Source: JBHJHK01 sp050330975 (lineage in GTDB: Bacteria; Pseudomonadota; Gammaproteobacteria; Competibacterales; Competibacteraceae). Taken from it: DNA of 5,712 nt. Made by a program: the position numbers and the translations under genes. The notes under the pieces were generated by a model. It was not told the DNA's origin and did no database searches. It saw nothing but the letters and a program-made list of their open reading frames with translations. This document shows, piece after piece, positions 3,577-5,712 of the stretch (the first letter of the stretch is position 1; each line of letters begins with the position of its first letter). The stretch is from the NCBI GenBank assembly GCA_050330975.1, contig JBHJHK010000188.1, positions 1-5,712 on the forward strand, read 5' to 3'.

Positions 3577-4713
3577 ATGCCCCAACGCCTTCCCGCCCGT
3601 CCAGGCGATGCCCTCGCCGACGTCGAAACCCCGGCCCTGGTGGTGGACGTCGATGTCCTAGAGGACAACCTCGCCCGGATGACCACGGCCCTGGGCGCCG
3701 CCGACCCCACGGGCTGTGTGCAACTGCGACCCCACGCCAAGACCCACAAATGCCCGACCCTGGCCCAGCGCCAGCTGCGCCACGGCGCCGTGGGGGTGTG
3801 CTGTCAAAAGCTCGACGAGGCCGAGGCCATGGTCCGCGGCGGCATCGACGATGTGCTCATCACCAACCAAGTGGTGGGACCGGCCAAGACCGCCCGGCTG
3901 GCCGCCTTGGCCCGGGAGGCCCGTTTGGGGGTGTGCGTCGACAGCGCGGTGAACGTCGAGGCCCTCGGCGCCGCCGCCCGGCGCGCCGGCGCCACCCTCG
4001 ATATCTTGGTGGAGATCGACGTCGGTGGGGGGCGCTGTGGCGTCGCCCCCGGGGAAGCCGCCGTGGCGTTGGCCCAGGCGGTGGAGCGGGCACCGGGATT
4101 GAACCTCCGGGGCCTCCAGGCCTACCACGGCCCCGCCCAGCACCTGCGCACCCTGCCCGAGCGCAGCGAGGCCATCCACCGGGCCACCGCCCTGACCCAC
4201 CACACCCGAACGCTGTTCCAGGGCCACGGCCTGTGCTGCGAGGTCATCGGCGGGGCGGGGACTGGCACCTTTCCCCTAGAGGCCGCCACGGGGGTCTACA
4301 CCGAAGTCCAACCCGGCTCCTACGTCTTTATGGACGCCGACTACGCCCGCAACCGCAACGCCGAGGGGGGACCGTTTGACACCTTTGGCCACAGCCTGTG
4401 GGTCCTCACCACGGTGATCAGCGTCACCGGCAGCCAACGGGCGGTGGTGGACGCCGGCCACAAGGCGGTGGCCATGGATTCGGGGATGCCCCTGGTGTGG
4501 GGCGAAGGGGCCGTTCCCTACACCCGCCCGTCGGACGAGCACGGGGTGTTGGACACCCGCCACAGCCAGCGGCCCTTTGCCATAGGGGAGCAGCTGCGCC
4601 TCGTCCCCGGCCACTGTGACCCCACGGTCAATTTATACGACTACCTCGTCGCCGTGGGGGGGGAGACGGTGGTGGCGGTGTGGCCCATCACCGGACGGGG
4701 GGCGGTGGGGTGA
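3577..4713 (+). CDS. PLP-dependent D-3-hydroxyaspartate / D-threonine aldolase-like enzyme (DSD1 family)
   Basis: Complete 378-residue fold-type III enzyme: alanine-racemase-like TIM barrel plus the C-terminal D-serine-dehydratase-like domain. After ETPALVVDVDVLEDNL, the Schiff-base lysine is K55 in RPHAKTHKCP. GAVGVCCQKLDEAEAM and GGIDDVLITNQV follow, then VEIDVGGGRCGV (145-156), LQAYHGPAQH, and the phosphate-binding GGAGTGT (225-231). In the C-terminal domain, SDEHG (319-323) and VPGHCDPT provide a metal site. H346 and D348 form the H-x-D pair of metal-dependent D-threonine and hydroxyaspartate aldolases, whereas D-serine dehydratases carry H-x-C. The sequence also resembles BhcC, the 3-hydroxy-D-aspartate aldolase of the beta-hydroxyaspartate cycle, which splits its substrate to glycine and glyoxylate. 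Exact substrate is not certain: D-threonine, D-phenylserine or D-3-hydroxyaspartate are all possible. No other bhc gene is visible. It is cytosolic. A run of eight G (4656-4663) lies near the 3' end. A GlxA-type regulator converges on it with a 29-base gap. Confidence 0.85.
   Translation: MPQRLPARPGDALADVETPALVVDVDVLEDNLARMTTALGAADPTGCVQLRPHAKTHKCPTLAQRQLRHGAVGVCCQKLDEAEAMVRGGIDDVLITNQVVGPAKTARLAALAREARLGVCVDSAVNVEALGAAARRAGATLDILVEIDVGGGRCGVAPGEAAVALAQAVERAPGLNLRGLQAYHGPAQHLRTLPERSEAIHRATALTHHTRTLFQGHGLCCEVIGGAGTGTFPLEAATGVYTEVQPGSYVFMDADYARNRNAEGGPFDTFGHSLWVLTTVISVTGSQRAVVDAGHKAVAMDSGMPLVWGEGAVPYTRPSDEHGVLDTRHSQRPFAIGEQLRLVPGHCDPTVNLYDYLVAVGGETVVAVWPITGRGAVG
4656..4663 (+). repeat. G8 homopolymer in the aldolase coding region
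   Basis: Eight consecutive G encode V360-G361-G362. A slip of one base would change only the last 17 or so residues, after the metal-binding site. A similar G8 (2470-2477) lies in the PKD-protein gene. Confidence 0.8.
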
Positions 4714-4742
4714 GGGGCCAGCGACAGCCGATCTCGCCGGCG

Positions 4743-5712
4743 TCAGGGGCCTTCCCGGGCAACGCGCCGACGGTCCGCCTGGGGGGCCATTTGCAAGTGT
4801 TTGCGAAAGTGGTGGCGAAGGCTCATGGCACTGTTCAAGCCCACGGCGTGGGCGATGGTCTCCACCGACCAGGTGGTGGTCTCGAGGTAGTCCACGGCCC
4901 GCTGTAGCCTCTGGGCCACCAGCCACTGCTGGGGACTCATCCCCGTGGCCGCCCGGAACTGGCGGTCGAAGCTGCGCCGGGACAGGCGAGCGTGGTGGGC
5001 CAGCTGCGCCACGGTCAGGGGTTGGTGGAGCTGGGCCAAGGCCCAGTCCAGGGTGGCGGCTAACCGTCCGGGGCGCGGCAAGGGGCGATCGACGAATTGG
5101 CGCTGACCTCCCCCTCGGTGGGGGGCCACGACCAGGCGCTTGGCCACTTGGTGGGCGACATCGGGGCCAAAATCCCGGCGAATGAGATGGAGACCCAAGT
5201 CCAGGGCCGCGGCGCTGCCCGCCGAGGTGCAGAGCTGGTCTGTGTCGGTGTAGAGGACGTCGGTGGCCCACCGAACCCGGGGAAAGCGCCCCTTGATCAC
5301 CTCGCCGTAGCGCCAGTGGGTCGTGGCTAGACGGCCATCCAGCAACCCCGTCGCCGCCAGGACAAAGGCCCCAGAGCAAAACGACACCAGCCGCCCCCCG
5401 CGGCGGTGGAGGTGTCGAAGTCCCGTCAGCAGGGCCTCGGGGGGTGGGGTTTCGGGGTCGCACCAGCCCGGTACCACCAGCATGTCGAGGGTCTCCAGAA
5501 GGCCCAAATCGGCGTCCACCGGGAGGAGCGCCACCCCGGCGGTGGCCCGGAGGGGGGATGGGCCCAGGGCCAATACCGTGGTCTGGTAAAAGTCCGAGAG
5601 CTCTGGGCGCGGCAGGGCGAACAGCTCCACTGCGCAGCCAAACTCAAACAGACACAAGCCGTCGTAGGCCAGGATACCGACCCGTCGAGGGGAGGCGCTG
5701 GGAGGGACAGGG
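4743..5712 (-). CDS. GlxA/FtrA-type transcriptional regulator: DJ-1/PfpI domain plus AraC HTH (5' end outside window)
   Basis: The reading frame is open to the right edge: VGILAYDGLCLFEFGCAVEL spans about 5681-5622, the usual N-terminus of the FtrA/GlxA group, so the true start lies beyond 5712. Numbering from the internal TTG at 5657 gives 304 residues. A DJ-1/PfpI-like domain covers about 1-190, with LVVPGWCDP, the nucleophile-elbow-like SFCSGAFVLA (C94), LDGRLATTHW, and TSAGSAAALDLGLHLIRRD. The C-terminal AraC/XylS double HTH covers about 200-300: PLTVAQLAHHARLSRRSFDRQF (first), and SVETIAHAVGLNSAMSLRHHF (second), ending MAPQADRRR. The last motif is usually P-x-x-Y-R-R-x-F, so the tyrosine is replaced. 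Such proteins are cytoplasmic regulators that bind DNA as dimers, with the amidase-like domain sensing a ligand and usually lacking enzymatic activity. It converges on the aldolase gene across 29 bases. Whether it controls that gene is inference; its promoter is outside the window. Confidence 0.85.
   Translation of the reverse strand, partial: PVPPSASPRRVGILAYDGLCLFEFGCAVELFALPRPELSDFYQTTVLALGPSPLRATAGVALLPVDADLGLLETLDMLVVPGWCDPETPPPEALLTGLRHLHRRGGRLVSFCSGAFVLAATGLLDGRLATTHWRYGEVIKGRFPRVRWATDVLYTDTDQLCTSAGSAAALDLGLHLIRRDFGPDVAHQVAKRLVVAPHRGGGQRQFVDRPLPRPGRLAATLDWALAQLHQPLTVAQLAHHARLSRRSFDRQFRAATGMSPQQWLVAQRLQRAVDYLETTTWSVETIAHAVGLNSAMSLRHHFRKHLQMAPQADRRRVAREGP

Noticed and set aside
3131..3661. 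176-codon plus-strand open frame starting at a TTG
   Set aside because: It overlaps the aldolase N-terminus in another frame, crosses the 13-bp repeat, has no ribosome-binding site or recognisable family, and becomes proline/glycine-rich noise after about 3390.
4633..5463. 276-codon minus-strand open frame across the regulator, and other long frames opposite the aldolase (3658-4227, 3438-3749)
   Set aside because: These are proline/arginine/glycine-rich shadows produced by high G+C. The other frames carry clear GlxA/AraC and aldolase motifs.

Overview
The window looks like an accessory or recombined stretch of a GC-rich proteobacterial chromosome, most plausibly gammaproteobacterial. This is inferred from gene families and base composition only; there is no rRNA or other phylogenetic marker. 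It reads as a patchwork. A 60-base sample inside the secreted-protein gene (2521-2580) is about 75% G+C, one inside the DUF416 gene (1741-1800) about 47%, and a non-coding patch (3121-3240) about 38%.

Left part (1-1628, plus strand): the 3' portion of an IS5-type DDE transposase runs in from the left edge. After a short intergenic region with a promoter-like and operator-like sequence comes a compact three-gene operon: an XRE-type DNA-binding protein, a 61-residue all-helical antitoxin and a ParE/RelE toxin. The toxin start overlaps the end of the antitoxin gene. The layout resembles three-component regulator-antitoxin-toxin modules of the PaaR-PaaA-ParE kind.

Middle (1629-2766, minus strand): a DUF416 (YjaG-like) gene converges on the toxin gene across a hairpin. 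It has lost its start codon and first residues. It is joined, at about 2250-2260, to the 5' part of a high-GC gene for a secreted protein with a signal peptide, two dockerin-like EF-hand loops and a PKD domain. The PKD protein loses its last strand at the same point and reads on out of frame through DUF416 DNA to a stop at 2188. This double truncation at a single point is the most striking observation here.

Right part (2781-5712): about 800 bases contain no convincing gene but hold an AT-rich patch, small hairpins and a 13-bp tandem repeat. Then comes a complete PLP-dependent fold-type III enzyme of the D-threonine aldolase / 3-hydroxy-D-aspartate aldolase / D-serine dehydratase superfamily (3577-4713, plus). 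Converging on it with a 29-base gap is a GlxA/FtrA-type AraC-family regulator that runs off the right edge.

I see no CRISPR array, tRNA, rRNA or convincing integron attC site, and no wholly new multi-gene system. The items worth following up are the recombination junction, the three-gene toxin-antitoxin operon with its operator, and the aldolase-regulator pair.
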